A stretch of 64,000 nucleotides of DNA, from contig CAXIPT010000028.1 in the NCBI GenBank assembly GCA_964030475.1, positions 62,001 through 126,000 of the forward strand. The letters run 5' to 3'. Positions 34,612 to 47,112 of this stretch are shown here, one piece after another. A program made the translations under genes and the position numbers. This DNA is from Tethya wilhelma. Lineage: Eukaryota; Porifera; Demospongiae; Tethyida; Tethyidae. The stretch's first letter is position 1; each line of letters starts with the position of its first letter. The notes below the pieces were generated by a model. That model saw only the letters and a list, made by a program, of their open reading frames with translations, was not told the origin of the DNA and did no database searches.

Positions 34612-36432
34612 CCTACAATAGGGTGATGGGTTGCTTCAATGCCAATGGATGTTTTCTTTTTGTCCATGAATGACTTCAGCTCAGGACCAGGACGCATTAG
34701 ATAGTGGAGAAACTGTGATATGAACCACACAAATGGAGCACCATGGAAAGACATCATTCTGCATGTAGACAATTAATGACATATGTACTCTTGGACATAA
34801 CCACTGAATGGATTCTAGCTCAGCATATACACAGGTTACAGTATTGAAACATGGTAGGTACATGAATACACAGTACACCAGTTGAAAGTTCACGGACATC
34901 TAGTAAAACAACAGCACTACAACTATAAACAGGTGTTTGGGTTGTGGAGAAGCCATTGAGGTAGCCAGCCACTAACGAACTTTGTATAAATGCATGACTA
35001 GACCATTTCACTTCCTATTAGCGTTGAAGGAAGTCTACTTGTATCACGCATTACCAATCACATAATATTGTGAATACATTTGATACAGATTCTATAATAA
35101 TTACGGTACAGGAACAGAGCACACCGACTCCTACCTGTCGGCCAAATCCCTCGGTATTGCCATTGGTAGCTGAACAGGACGTGGAGAAAGACTATCAACC
35201 GCTGGAAGGAAGATGGAGTTAGACTCTGAGTCCATACTGAACCGAGACTGTGCCCCTGTTATCATACAAGATAAAACAAATTCAGTGTTTACTCATAGGT
35301 ACTAGGTTGAAGTCTAGCCAAATTCATAGCCACTGTTATCAACTCCCTATTGTACACCCCCAAAAATGATACTTGAGAAGCACACCTGAAAACCTCAATA
35401 ATTACTTGTTGCCTTTGAAACGAAGTGTAAATTGGGTTTAAAACCTAAAGCACATGGACATGTTAGCAAAACAAACAATCATGATAAATTACCTCCCAAG
35501 AATGCAGAGTATGATGAATCTTTTGTACAAGTCGTACTCAGAGGCTGAAATACTGCATTCCACCCTCCTGATGCATAGCGCCAGTTTCCAGACTCCAATA
35601 TCAATGTCCGATTGGTGGCATACGCTAGTATAAAGCAGTATGAAACATGGTGGATTTGACAACCAAAACCACAAGTTTTAGCCACCGAACAAACTAATTT
35701 CTTTGCTGCATTGCAATCTGGAGGGTTTTGTAAGTGATGAAGCCGGCTTTGCATGAGTTTGGTCATATCAGTCGAAATTTTATTTTGCCAATAGTTCCAA
35801 TTCAGCTCGAACTTATTATCAACACTACCGTCTACTTGATTGAGTTCATTATAGTGAAGCTGCATTGCATTGTGTATGTCCTTTACCCTGACCACAAGAT
35901 CACTGTCAGGGGTTCCTTTCGTTTTCAACTGATTTCTAAGATACCACCAAAACTCTCTCATACTCTTCTCCACTCTCAGTTCATGTTTCTTTCTCTCTTT
36001 GAGAGCTCTATACACCTCTGTTTCGCTCAAAGTCAGACTATGAAGGAGACTATCGTTTGTCCCCTTATTTGCTAAAATTGTATTTCCTCTCACTTCATTA
36101 TTAATTAGTGACGGCTCATTAACAACTCTATTCAACTCTGCCCTGCTCTTGGTCAGATTATAATAGTCTCTTTTTTTTCGACGGAATGGCTCCCCTTTGT
36201 CAGCTTCGAGATTGTTGTTCCCAAGCGGGGATCGGTTGTGGGTGTCACCGCCTAGACTGTTGGGGAAATTGCTTTGGACACGAGCTCTAGCTCTACTGTT
36301 TTCGTGCAGTGTTCCACTTTCTCTCAACTTTTCTACATAACTCCACTCCACTCCGAACACCATACAGAGTGTGAAGACAGGAATAAGGACGATCAATACA
36401 AGAAAAAGCTTGAATCTCGTCTTCCTTGCCAT
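34612..36432 (-). CDS. FUT8: Alpha-1,6-fucosyltransferase FUT8, 5' exons only
   Basis: Exons: 35493-36432 (start, type II membrane anchor FKLFLVLIVLIPVFTLCMVF at about residues 8-27, luminal stem with coiled coil, early catalytic domain including CGFGCQIHH and RTLILESGNWRYA), 35135-35255 (VDSLSPRPVQLPMAIPRDLA), and 34612-34758 (FISQFLHYLMRP, HHPIVG). The exon ends in phase 2, which fits exactly the exon at 7418-7487 that starts by completing GIHVRRTDK. Joined coding length over both pieces is 1,878 nt, a multiple of three (625 codons plus stop; human FUT8 is 575). So this is one gene split by scaffolding. It starts 208 bp downstream of geminin on the same strand. Confidence 0.93.
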
Positions 36433-36639
36433 TCTTCCTCCCTGACTGCCGACTCTAGCTGCTGCTTTCGGTATGAGTGGGCGGGGCTTAAGTGAGTAAC
36501 GTAAGTAGCTAGTTATTAGCTACTAATAATAATTATTGATAATGGCATTGTACATTGTACAGAGACAAAATGATTATGGAAAGGTAATAAAAGTCTTAAA
36601 GAGACAGGAAAGACTCATAGAAGAGAATAAACTATAGTC

Positions 36640-37722
36640 TTAAGAGGAATCTTTTCCAGAAATCACTCGGTACATCATGGCAAAGTAGTTCTTGTCTTGA
36701 ACCTGCTTCTCCAACTTCTTCACTTGAGCTTTGAGTGTTTGGATCTCTGTGTGGAGCTCTTCATTCTCTTGGAGGGTCTCAGCTAGGGCCAGTCGCCTCT
36801 GCTCTGCCAACACCTGCCAGTATTCTGTTGGTGGAGTCTCTGAACAATGTGGGTGTGTGCATTGTGACCATCCTACTAATTGCCTAACAACAGTCTAAAC
36901 ATGGTGTTCTTAGAACTCCTTAAGAGTGGATTAGCCCATAATTCCATTAGTAATTTAACAGTACAGAACCCAAATTGACGTAGTACTTGCTTCAATATTG
37001 TAACAAAGCAAAAATTATATGCCACTATCTTCATACCTTCTGTGACCATTTTATAGTCAATCGATTGAGTGGTGTGACTGCTACCATTGGTATCACTCTT
37101 ACCACTAACGACTACTGTTGGACACTCTGGTAGGCTAGGCTGAGAGCTGCACGGTTTGGGTTCTTCACATTCCTCTGTTAAAGTGATAATTGTGGGGTCG
37201 AATGAAGGAGGTGACAGAGACAACCTAGTTTGTTTCAAACCCTGAGTGAAGAGAAAGGGACAAGACAGTTGGCAGTCACTAAGTGAAGGGGAAAGATGAC
37301 TTACTACGTAAACTTGACTACAAATTGACCTGTATACCTTTTTGGATTTACCAATGGAGGCTATTCGTGGTGATCCAGCTCCTACTAGTATCTTGGTGTC
37401 AGTTGCGTGTGATTGTAGTGTTTTGAGAGGTGTTCTGGGTTTCCCACTTCGACTGCTGCCAACATTCTTTAGAGAATGTCTAGTCTTGTGCTTGGGAGGT
37501 GTAGTGAACTTCACCTGGTTATGGTAAAACAGAAGAAGTATGTACATACGAGTTAAAATAAAGAGAGTTCACCTTTTTACTGGCCATTTTTCTCCCCTTA
37601 GAATGGTCTGGGTTGACACCCTCAGAAGTCGCTGGTGTTGTAACGTTTTTTGTCTTTCCTTTGGATGATATTGACGCGCCTTGCTTTTGGGCCACTTTTG
37701 AAGGTGCTGCTCCTTCTCTCAT
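36640..37722 (-). CDS. GMNN: Geminin (DNA replication licensing inhibitor)
   Basis: Four exons (37573-37722, 37338-37514, 37037-37241, 36640-36839) give 243 codons in phase; human geminin has 209. The last exon carries the geminin signature: PPTEYWQVLAEQRRLALAET followed by heptad-like leucines of the coiled coil that dimerises and binds CDT1. The N-terminus is basic and Ser/Thr-rich with TP and SP sites (KFTTPPKHKTRHSLKN), as expected for a cell-cycle-regulated protein. I start at the Met at 37720-37722; an in-frame Met at 37848 exists, but an E2F-type site overlaps that stretch. The related proteins multicilin and GEMC1 share the coiled coil. The AEQRR-A-ET-QENEELH pattern fits geminin best, but a pre-split family member cannot be ruled out. 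Confidence 0.85.
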
Positions 37723-37824
37723 GACTATATTTCGCTTTGTAAATGAATGAATGATGGTAGAGAAACGAGTAGAGAAAGCACCTCTTGGGCAGGTGGGATA
37801 AAATGACTCAGCCAAGTACACGAC

Positions 37825-37836
37825 TTTCCCGCGAAA
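37825..37836. promoter_or_regulatory. E2F-type site upstream of geminin
   Basis: TTTCCCGCGAAA is a perfect palindromic E2F consensus 103 bp upstream of the chosen geminin start, with CRE-like TGACGT motifs at 37850-37863. Geminin is a cell-cycle gene controlled by E2F in other animals, so the site is credible. Confidence 0.55.
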
Positions 37837-38088
37837 TTTTGTAGGCACGTGACGTTATGACGTACGTGCGCACGTGCGCTCAGGTACAATGGCATATGGC
37901 GTCATTCATTAGGTGGGGGGTTGCGCATGCTCATAATAATTTGATTTTACTCTCACCATTTTCTGGGATTACAACTCAAACTTTAGCAGAATTTTCTGAC
38001 TATTTCTTTTATTTTGTGATACTGATTCTGACCATCATAAACAACAAACAGAGACTGTTAATATAATGACACGTACATGCACTCATGA

Positions 38089-41000
38089 TCAGTCAGTTGG
38101 GTGTATTACGCAATGACATACTTCATACTTTTGGAGACGTGCCTCAAGCTCTTGGTTGTATTTTTCAAGCTCTTTCAATAACCTTTCCATTATCAAGTCA
38201 TCACTTATTTCATTACTTGCATATGTTGACTGTGACATAGTAGGGTTTGATACACTGTACTGGTTCTGTGCAAATATTCTCTTTCCATCAGGATCACGAT
38301 ACAATATCACCATCTATATATATTATATGCATGTAGATTTTTGTGTTACATGTATTTTCATATTGAGTATGTGAATATCAAAATTTATAGTACAGTCATG
38401 CAGACATGCACATATGTGCAGACAATGCATGAGTACCTTGGGTATAAACAAAAGCCCAAGAGTAGTTGTTGTGAAAAGCAGTAATAATCCTCCAAACATG
38501 GCTGCATCCGCATTTAAATAGTCCCGGAGAATAATAGAACATACTATCATAGCAGTTACAATAGCAGTTGTGAGGTAGATGATTACTGCAATGGATTTGG
38601 CATCATTCATTGCCTTGATGTCAACCTTCCTGGTGCGGAAGGCGAAAAAGACAGCAACCAATTGGACCAAAGCAATGTACACGAATACCGATATGATCCA
38701 AATAAAATCACCCTCGCCTTGGCACACAAGATTATGATATTCCAGGTGAACTCTGTCCTCCTATAACGTAGGGTTTTTTGAAATGAATCATTATTTAATA
38801 ATGGAAATTAAACTTACGGTTCTTTCAAGAGGAGTTTCTCTGTCTTCCACTTCAGTAGCTTTGTAGTCTATGAAGATTTCAGAAAAAGTATTCATAATAC
38901 TTCCAACAGTGGTGAACAATGCGACAATGATCAATAGATGCCAGTCTCGAACGCCCTGCAGATAAAATATGGTCACAATAATATTAATAATTATTATAGT
39001 TCTAAGTATTTAAAATAGTTTTGTGCATGTGACCAATACCTTCATCTTAGGAGCAAAGGGTTTGTGAAAGATATAGTACACTCTCCACATCTTTGCAACA
39101 ATTGTGCCAAAACACAAGAAGTATCCTAATAGCTGCAACCAGCTTCGAATCTGTCAGTATATTATGCTTACTTATTAAAATAGTGTAGTTTAAAAACCTT
39201 GTCTTGCATGTACTTACACGACAAAGCCAAGTGAGTATCTGGTGTTTGGTGGCAGGGAATATATAAGCCAACACTGAGAGATACATAAATATTGCTCCCA
39301 CAATGATAACATAATTCAGATTGGGACTAATGAGTTTTACAATCCTGAGTAATGTATAATAATATTAATTATAGATAAAACTTGCATTCCTACACATACT
39401 ATGATGCATGTACATCAACAAATTTCTGACTCACCTTCTCTTACGGAATATATAATTGAAAGCAGCACAGAAAGTGGCAAAGACAATTCCAGCAATGACA
39501 AGAATAGTATAAGTGATAAAAATAGGGGGTAGAATGGTAGTAAGAACCACAATTGGAGTACCATCTGAAGGAATGCCATCTTCAAAAGGATAATTTATGC
39601 ATGAAAGTTTAAAACAAGTAAAAAAAAAAAGTTAAATTCATTAGGCATGCACCTGGCCAAGTTGTGATGCTATCTTCACATGGGACATAATTGAATTTGA
39701 AGTCACTTTCATTGATGTCAACTATAGCAATCAACACACGCTCAATGCGTTCAGGCCCTATACAAGCAGATATGAATTACTATTAATGATGATCAGCACA
39801 GGGTACATATGTATATCTGTTTGTAACTCATATAGTTTATTTATGTATACACATTATCCAACATAATACCTTTAACTCCACAGTTGTTGATGTTTGAACT
39901 TTCCCTGTACTTGAAAATTTTAAGATCAGTTTCACTACGAGTACCATTTACATTGAATGACACATCACCCTGATGTAAAGTCAACAAAAAAACAATCAGA
40001 ACAGAATTCTTGTTGCCATAATCAACTTACAAGGGCACAATTCAATTTAATTGTTTTGAAACAGTTTTGACGTAAGACAAAACTATAGTACATTACCATT
40101 AAGAAATTAGCTTACCGAAACTCCAATAAATGGGGAGTTTAAGTGTTTTTGTATGAACTCAGTAATGCCTTTTGCTGTACTGTTGTACTCAAAGCTCTCC
40201 AAAGAATAGCCATTGTTTTCTAGTTCATACAGGGATCTGCAAAACATTGTTTGGAATTAAATTAAAGTAGTTTTATACATAAAAATAATAATTATTATTC
40301 ATTGCAAGACTTCTTTGCATGCTGCCATCTTCTGACCTATTCATTGCAAATCCAAGAGCCCACACAGCATCAAATGCATGGAATGCTGTGGTTTCAGGAG
40401 AATAGCCAGTTGAGTTCAATCTTATCTCATACTCCTTAGTGAATTGATTTGAAGTCTGTGTTTACAATAGTTAAATAAATGTGGTTTAACATTAGTTACA
40501 TGAGTTATTGTCATCTTACTAATGAGACATGGGTCTCAGTGTCTTTATCATTGCCAAGGAAAAAAGCATTTCCACTAAGAATCCCAAATGCCTGAGGGAG
40601 GAACTGTTCAATTTCTTCATCTGAGCAATCATCTAGAGCAACCTCTTTAGACCACCATCGTTCCTGGTACCAACCTAGTGTGATCCAAATATAACCAGAG
40701 TAATAAAATGCTGGGTCATCATTTTCTTTCTGTTTTCTCACAGCCTGTGAAATTAAATACATCGAATGTATTATGCCTATTAAATAATTGTAGCGATTGA
40801 ATACAGGCACATACTACAGTCCCTACCATGCACAATAGTCTTCTTGCTTGTTTTGGGTACATGTTGAGGAAGTACACTCTAGTTTCAGGTTGAAAGATGT
40901 TGTTCACTTTCATCAGATTGTCACTCTGTGAAATACGAATTGTTCCATTGAGGTCAACAATCACACCAGCACCCTCCAACTGATTCAGCAACACTTCTGT

Positions 41001-42316
41001 ACTCTGTATAATCATTATTATTAAGTAACTTCTGAATGAGTGAGTATAGTATTGGATTACAATATTGTCTTACTTCTGTAAAGATACTCTCTTCTTCAGT
41101 GATGATCTTTAGGATGGTCCAGTTGTATTCCTTCATGATGGCTACCACTGATGAGGCCAGGTAGGATTCTTGAGGATAAGTCCGCCAGAAGTTAGGGAAA
41201 CGTGGACGATTGCTTAGTGCATCTGTTGATGAAGCATAGGACATCTACACAGGGATATAAAGTGGTGTGCTAACATAATGATGATTGAAATGTAGTACAG
41301 TATAGCAGGAAAGTTTCACAGGCTTTAAGTTTTGCGGGTTTTGCAGGTCACGATCCATCCGTGAAAGTTTTATCTGTGAAATTTTCCGTAATGTAAATAT
41401 GTATGGGCTCCTGCACAGCTCATCTGCAAAAATTTGACCACAAAAATGTTTGACTAGAGACATCCGCGAAAGCTTGACACTCCAAAACTTTCCCACTATA
41501 CAGTATTATGGTAGCCTCATACCCAGGCCTTCCCCATTGCTACTTGCGAAATATAAAATACACACCAGGGAAGGCTGGGAGCAAGGCTAGTATAATAATA
41601 TAATTATGTAGAGTAAAATGCTTACACAATAAAACATGAATATTGTTAAGTCTACATTAGTGGTGACCTTCTCACTAGTTATATCCCATGATAAAGCTTA
41701 CACTAACATGTGTAATGTTCCAGAATCCACTGATTTCAGCAATAGCTTCTGTAGCAATAGAACATCCTGAGCCCAGGAGGGCATTTTATTCACTCCAGTT
41801 GTCATCTGACTGAGAAATGTTTGTAAGGACTTGTCCCTTTCACACTGAAACATGTGTATACAGGAAATTGTTAGCATGATTTGGTATGATAGGTATATAT
41901 AGTACTACATGCTAGGTATAGTACCTTGATAATAATTTAGATTATCAGTAATAATAATTATTGAGTCGTTATCATTGATGGATTGTCATGAATGACTTTC
42001 AGTTTAATTTTTATGGATATATACTGACCCCAGAATCTGCATTCATCCTTGCAATATTTGGATTCTCAATTGCCTCAATGACTAGCTCATAGTCAGTGAG
42101 AAGGTCTGTACGGTTGTTGATGAGTTCCGTTGCCAGTTGAACAGCTGGTACAACACCAGATGAGTTATATTCTCCACCAAATGAAGTGATGAAGGCGATG
42201 TGTAGCTCCGTCTTGTTGTCATTTTGAGCCACCACAGGCTTCAAGGGGTGTAGTACGACGGCTAGGCATACTGAAAAGCTAATGGCACAGACCAACTTGC
42301 AACTTAACACTTGCAT
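38089..42316 (-). CDS. GABA-B-type class C G-protein-coupled receptor 1 (frameshift in exon 2)
   Basis: Fifteen exons run from 42029-42316 (signal peptide, ligand-domain start LHIAFITSFGGEY) to 38089-38313 (tail). Exons 1-9 build the venus-flytrap ligand domain. Exons 10-14 (39435-39579, 39218-39344, 39040-39150, 38818-38955, 38437-38760) encode seven membrane segments with the loop FRTRKVDIKAMNDAK, close to the GABA-B family. The last exon encodes a coiled coil (RLLKELEKYNQELEARLQ), used for subunit pairing in GABA-B receptors. Exon 2 (about 41710-41847) lacks one base against receptor 2 (GAGGGCATTTTATTC against GAGGGCGATTTTATTC on plus), which shifts the frame and leads to a stop in exon 3. 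So it is either a pseudogene or a sequencing error. All other exons are open. Confidence 0.85.
41300..41501. mobile_element. MITE-like element, GTATAGCAGG ends
   Basis: A diverged copy of the element at 9129-9332, in the same intron position of receptor 1 and in opposite orientation on the window. A foldback-family end (TAGCCTCATACCCAGGCC) follows at 41513-41530. Confidence 0.55.
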
Positions 42317-42553
42317 TCTAGAGAGCTAGAGCTAGTATCTGTCATAATATTATATTATTGATAATGACAAGTGATCACCTGTATGCATTTTTTATAGCTC
42401 AGCCACGGCCACCTGAATCGAGCTCCACCCACTGTTTATGTCTTTATGACGTCAGATCTGAACCAGTGATCGTGATCGTGAACCCACGTACCTCTGCGAA
42501 CCAATTTCAGACATACAATACATAAAACTGAATTCTTGGTGATTCCCTAGACA

Positions 42554-43903
42554 CTACTGTTGTTTACACATTTTTGTTTGATCTGTTCCCAATTCCTTCA
42601 AGTGTCCAAGATGGCGACGTGTTGCCTCCAACACTGTCGGCACTCCATGATACTCTAGTCCAAATTCAGCACACGTTTCCTTGACAATCTCAGTGACTTC
42701 AGGGTAGTAACACTGCAACACACTTGGGAAGAGGTGATGGGCCACTTGATGATTCAAAGCTCCCGTGAAAAAAGTCCAAAACCAGCTGTTAGTTGCATAG
42801 TCTGCAGTTGTTGTTACTTGATTCTCGGCCCATGGTACTTTCATGTGCTTATTGCCCTGAGGTTGTTTAGGCCAAGCCACGTCTGAATTGATGTGGTTGA
42901 GTTGAGTAACACTTGCTACCCACCAACCAAACACGAGATTGTACACCAAGTTCATTACAATGACACCCAGCAGAGGGACATAGAGACCGGGCAAGATGTA
43001 TCGAAACACAAAGTGAGTCATTTTGGCATTGAAGAAAGCTACAAGTTGATGATGACTGGGACGGTTCATTCTAATCGTTGCCGATTGAAGACGATAGAGG
43101 GTAAAGAAATCTTGAATCCTCAAATTTATTGAGAAAATACTATACAAGATTGGCATGTATAGATGTTGGTACGAATACAAGGGAAACCACTTCTGAAATG
43201 GTTTGATCCTCCAAAAGTGTTGGTCCCTCCTTGGTGTCACCACATCCGGGTCGGATCCATCAATGTTTGTGTAGGTGTGATGACCAAACGTGTGCTGATA
43301 GACCCAAGGGAAAGATGAAAGTCCATGTATACAATCACAGATTGTATTCGACCACCTCCAAACCCATGGCTTGTGTGTGATGGCAAAGTGGTTTACATCG
43401 TGTGCAACAGTGAAGGTCACCATCCCCGTGAAGAAACCTGAAATGGCGGATAGCAGCAATCCCACCAACCATGAGGAACTGGACATGTAGCCAATGCTCC
43501 AAAGCCACGTGAGTACAGCAAACAAACAAAAGAATATGTAACGACAGAAAGCTTTGTAGTTCACTTTCGGATCGATTCCTTTTGACTTGAAATGCTGTGC
43601 AACCTTCTTCCGAAGTGTTCTGTAAAACTCTCCTTCGTCTTCATTGAATGTAGGCATCTCACTGTCGATGAGGTACCCCACATGTTCACACTTCTCCTCA
43701 ATGAGTTTGGCAGTCTCTGGTTTGTGGTAGCTTGGAAAGAAGTTGGTAATGTCCTTGCCCGCACCTATCATGATCTGATCACTCCCTCCAGGATGCTTTT
43801 GAACAAATCCACTCACATCATACACCTTACCCTTGTAGGCAATGTGAGCATCGTGAGGGTGATTTAGTAGACTCAGTTCCTTCCAAGTGAACTGTTTGGC
43901 CAT
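42554..43903 (-). CDS. Cytochrome b5-fused front-end fatty acid desaturase
   Basis: A single uninterrupted exon encodes 449 residues from the Met at 43901-43903; the frame stays open to 44020, but MAKQFTWKEL fits family N-termini. The N-terminal cytochrome b5 domain has the heme motif HPGG (VQKHPGGSDQ). The desaturase domain has three histidine boxes: HDVNH, QHTFGHH and QVAHH. Gln in the third box marks front-end (delta-5/6-type) acyl desaturases. Four hydrophobic stretches indicate an ER membrane enzyme. It would insert a double bond between an existing one and the carboxyl end during long-chain polyunsaturated fatty acid synthesis. Regioselectivity cannot be read from sequence. It stands out as intronless among intron-rich genes. 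A broken copy is at 7847-8100. Confidence 0.92.
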   Translation of the reverse strand: MAKQFTWKELSLLNHPHDAHIAYKGKVYDVSGFVQKHPGGSDQIMIGAGKDITNFFPSYHKPETAKLIEEKCEHVGYLIDSEMPTFNEDEGEFYRTLRKKVAQHFKSKGIDPKVNYKAFCRYIFFCLFAVLTWLWSIGYMSSSSWLVGLLLSAISGFFTGMVTFTVAHDVNHFAITHKPWVWRWSNTICDCIHGLSSFPWVYQHTFGHHTYTNIDGSDPDVVTPRRDQHFWRIKPFQKWFPLYSYQHLYMPILYSIFSINLRIQDFFTLYRLQSATIRMNRPSHHQLVAFFNAKMTHFVFRYILPGLYVPLLGVIVMNLVYNLVFGWWVASVTQLNHINSDVAWPKQPQGNKHMKVPWAENQVTTTADYATNSWFWTFFTGALNHQVAHHLFPSVLQCYYPEVTEIVKETCAEFGLEYHGVPTVLEATRRHLGHLKELGTDQTKMCKQQ

Positions 43904-44360
43904 TGCTACAAGTGCGGTGGTATGGTATTTGGAAATAGTATTCATTGAGAGATCGTACGATTTGATAACGTTGACTGGTAATGGGTCGACAAAATAATAT
44001 AAGCTTATACCGTACGTCATTTAGCGGGCTTGAGCATGAGCTGATAATCATAGAATCGTAATACTGATGGAGAATTCAAACAGTACAACCTTTTGTAACA
44101 AACACCATTTAGAAACAAATAACTGATATAATGGAATACACACAAACAAAAATTATGTATAGAAGGCACACATGTAGCATATTAAGCTTTTAAATTAAGT
44201 AAGTGGTTGTTGTGCAATAATATAAAACTGATTATAATAATCGTGAATGGTTTCACACAACCATAGTTGTTCATAGACACACACTATGGCACACAGTATC
44301 ATGTAAAGTTGTACATATTGGTCACGTCGTAATTCAAACAAGCTAAAATAATAATATCCT

Positions 44361-45981
44361 TCACGCCATTTCGGTCTCTTGTTCAGCAGTGTCCGAGTGT
44401 TGTTCTTTCTCTGTGTATGCAAGTAGAGGTGTGTGGTGCATCACAAGCATGTGGGTAACAAACAAATCCATAATTCAACTCAAGACAAGAGAAGCACGAC
44501 ATTGCATTCAGCATGCATGCATTTTGCATCCATTTACACAAACAGCAAACGATTGTGCAACAAGAGTACTCCATTACAATAGGAGCTACAATAATTATTA
44601 GCATATATACGTACCGGCTGTCTTTTCTATGGCACTGGCACTGCTGGAGCGGTCTCCTTCAGTGAGATAGCCACTGGTACCGTTTACTGTCTTGATATCG
44701 TCGGAGGGTGGAGGGATCTTGAGGGGGGTGACAGGGAGAGACAGGGTTGGGTTGACAACGTGAGTTGGAGTTGAGGGTGGTAAGTAGTTCAAACTTCCAC
44801 TGCGAAGCTTCACGCTGGTACCAAGGCTTGTACTGAAGGACCGGAATGGAGTCACACTCTGTACATGCAGTTTGAATAGAGACTCAGTCAATATGCAGTT
44901 AGTAGGCAAAATATACTTATTGGTACGTAGCAATCTTTGACTTGTAGATGAAACAGTTCCCACCCAGTTCCCTGTCCCCTATACATGTACGTATGTACAC
45001 TATACAATCCACACACAGGCAAACATGGAAGAAACATGCTGTACATTGTACCTCATATTTTCCAAGTCGTCTCTCCATTTCTCGCGTGTGCTTTTCAAGT
45101 TCGTTCATTTTATCAATCACTTCAGTATCGTTACGAGTTAAAGTGGGTTGAGATACACTATAGGTACGCTCGAATATGTTTTCACCTTTTGGATCTCGAT
45201 ACAAAATCACCATCTACACATGTTCAAAGGAGGCACAATAAAAAAAGATAATTTTCAAGCACAAAATGCATACTGGCTAATTCACCAAAGTACACTGCTA
45301 TTAGCAACTGTACAAGCAAACACAATGGGCATTGTCTCCAACTTTCTACTCACCTTAGGGATAAACACAAGGCTGAGAACAATGGTGGAGAAGGTAAGGA
45401 GGAGTGCACCAAAGACTCCTGCATCGGCATTCATCCTGTCTCGAAGTGCCACTGCCAGGATGATCATAATGGTGACAATAACAGACGTCATGTAGATGAT
45501 GATGGTTGTGTACTTGGCATCGTTCAAAGCCTTAATCTTGACCTTCCTGGTACGGAAGGCGAGGATCACACCCACCACCTGAGTGAGGAGGATGTAGCCG
45601 AAAGAGACAATGATCCAGATGGTGTCACCGGGGCCCTGACACACCAGGTTACGATGCTCGACGAGAATGTTATCACCCTGTACAGGACAAAAAAAGACTG
45701 TGTATCAATTACTATAATTATTATATTGACTGTATAAGGTTGTTTTCAGTATAATATGCTCACAGTTCTTTCATCAGGTGTTTCATTGTCAGGAACTTCA
45801 GTGGCCTTGTAGTCTCCAAAGATGGCAACACAGGATAGTATGATGACCACCACAGAGGTCAAGAGTGCAACGATAATGAGTAAGTGCCAATCTTTAACAC
45901 CCTATTATATAGACGAAGAATTTCACATCATCAACAGCTACACTGCTGCACACACACACACACACACACACACAAGCAGAN

Positions 45982-46071
<90 letters not shown>

Positions 46072-47080
46072 GCAGTATGTGCACTCTCACCCTTGATCTA
46101 GAATTTCGTTTGGACTTCTGGATTTGTGGATGATGAAAGATGTAATAGACTCTCCACATCTTAGCAACAATTGTACCAAAACACAAAAAGTAACCTGTCG
46201 TCTGAAGCCAACCACGAAGCTGAACACAATAACATACAAACAACAAGAGATAAAACAATAAAGTTTTTAATGTATATACTCAAACACATATTATACAGTA
46301 GTCTTATAAGCACATACATGACAAGCAATCGTGATCACTAGAGGATTAGTTGATGGAATAACAAAGCCATAGACCGATGCATACATGAAGATAGCACCAA
46401 TGATGATGAGGTAGTTGAGATTAGGACTGATGAGCCGAATAATCCTGATAGAAAATATATTGTGGAGCAAAGAGAATAAATCACTCAGTTGTATATACGG
46501 CTGAATGGGTAGTGTACATGTAGGTATATTTTAGAACTGAACCTAGGATGCAATTATCTTAAATGGAAGAAGTACAGGCTTACTTTCTCTTTCTGAAGAT
46601 GAAATTGAAAAGCATACACACGATGGCAAAGATGATCCCAGCAGATGCAAGGATGGTGTGGATGTAAAAGATTGGCACTATGATGGTAGTGATGAAAATC
46701 TCTGGAGTGCCATCACGAGGAACACCACCTGAAGAGGAACAATTCAGACTTCAACACAGACACTAACACTCACTATTACAACAGCATACCTGGCCACACA
46801 GTTGATTCACTTTCACCAGCAACATATGTGTAGTTTGTAATATTTGTTGACTCATCTACAGTGACAATGGCAACTACAACACGCTCAATAGGACAGCGTC
46901 CTAAAAGATGCAGAACAACAGTTCTATAAATAATGCAACTGTTGACTCAACTTAAATTCCATACCAGAGTCTCCACAACTGGAGGCATTTCTGTACTTCA
47001 AAATTTTTGAATCTGTTGGCTCACGAGCACCATCTGAATTGAATTCTACAGTACCCTATAAATTTTGTGTACATGACAAA

Positions 47081-47112
<32 letters not shown>

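Noticed and set aside
35734..36075. Plus-strand open frame over FUT8 exon 1
   Set aside because: It is antisense to clear FUT8 coding sequence.
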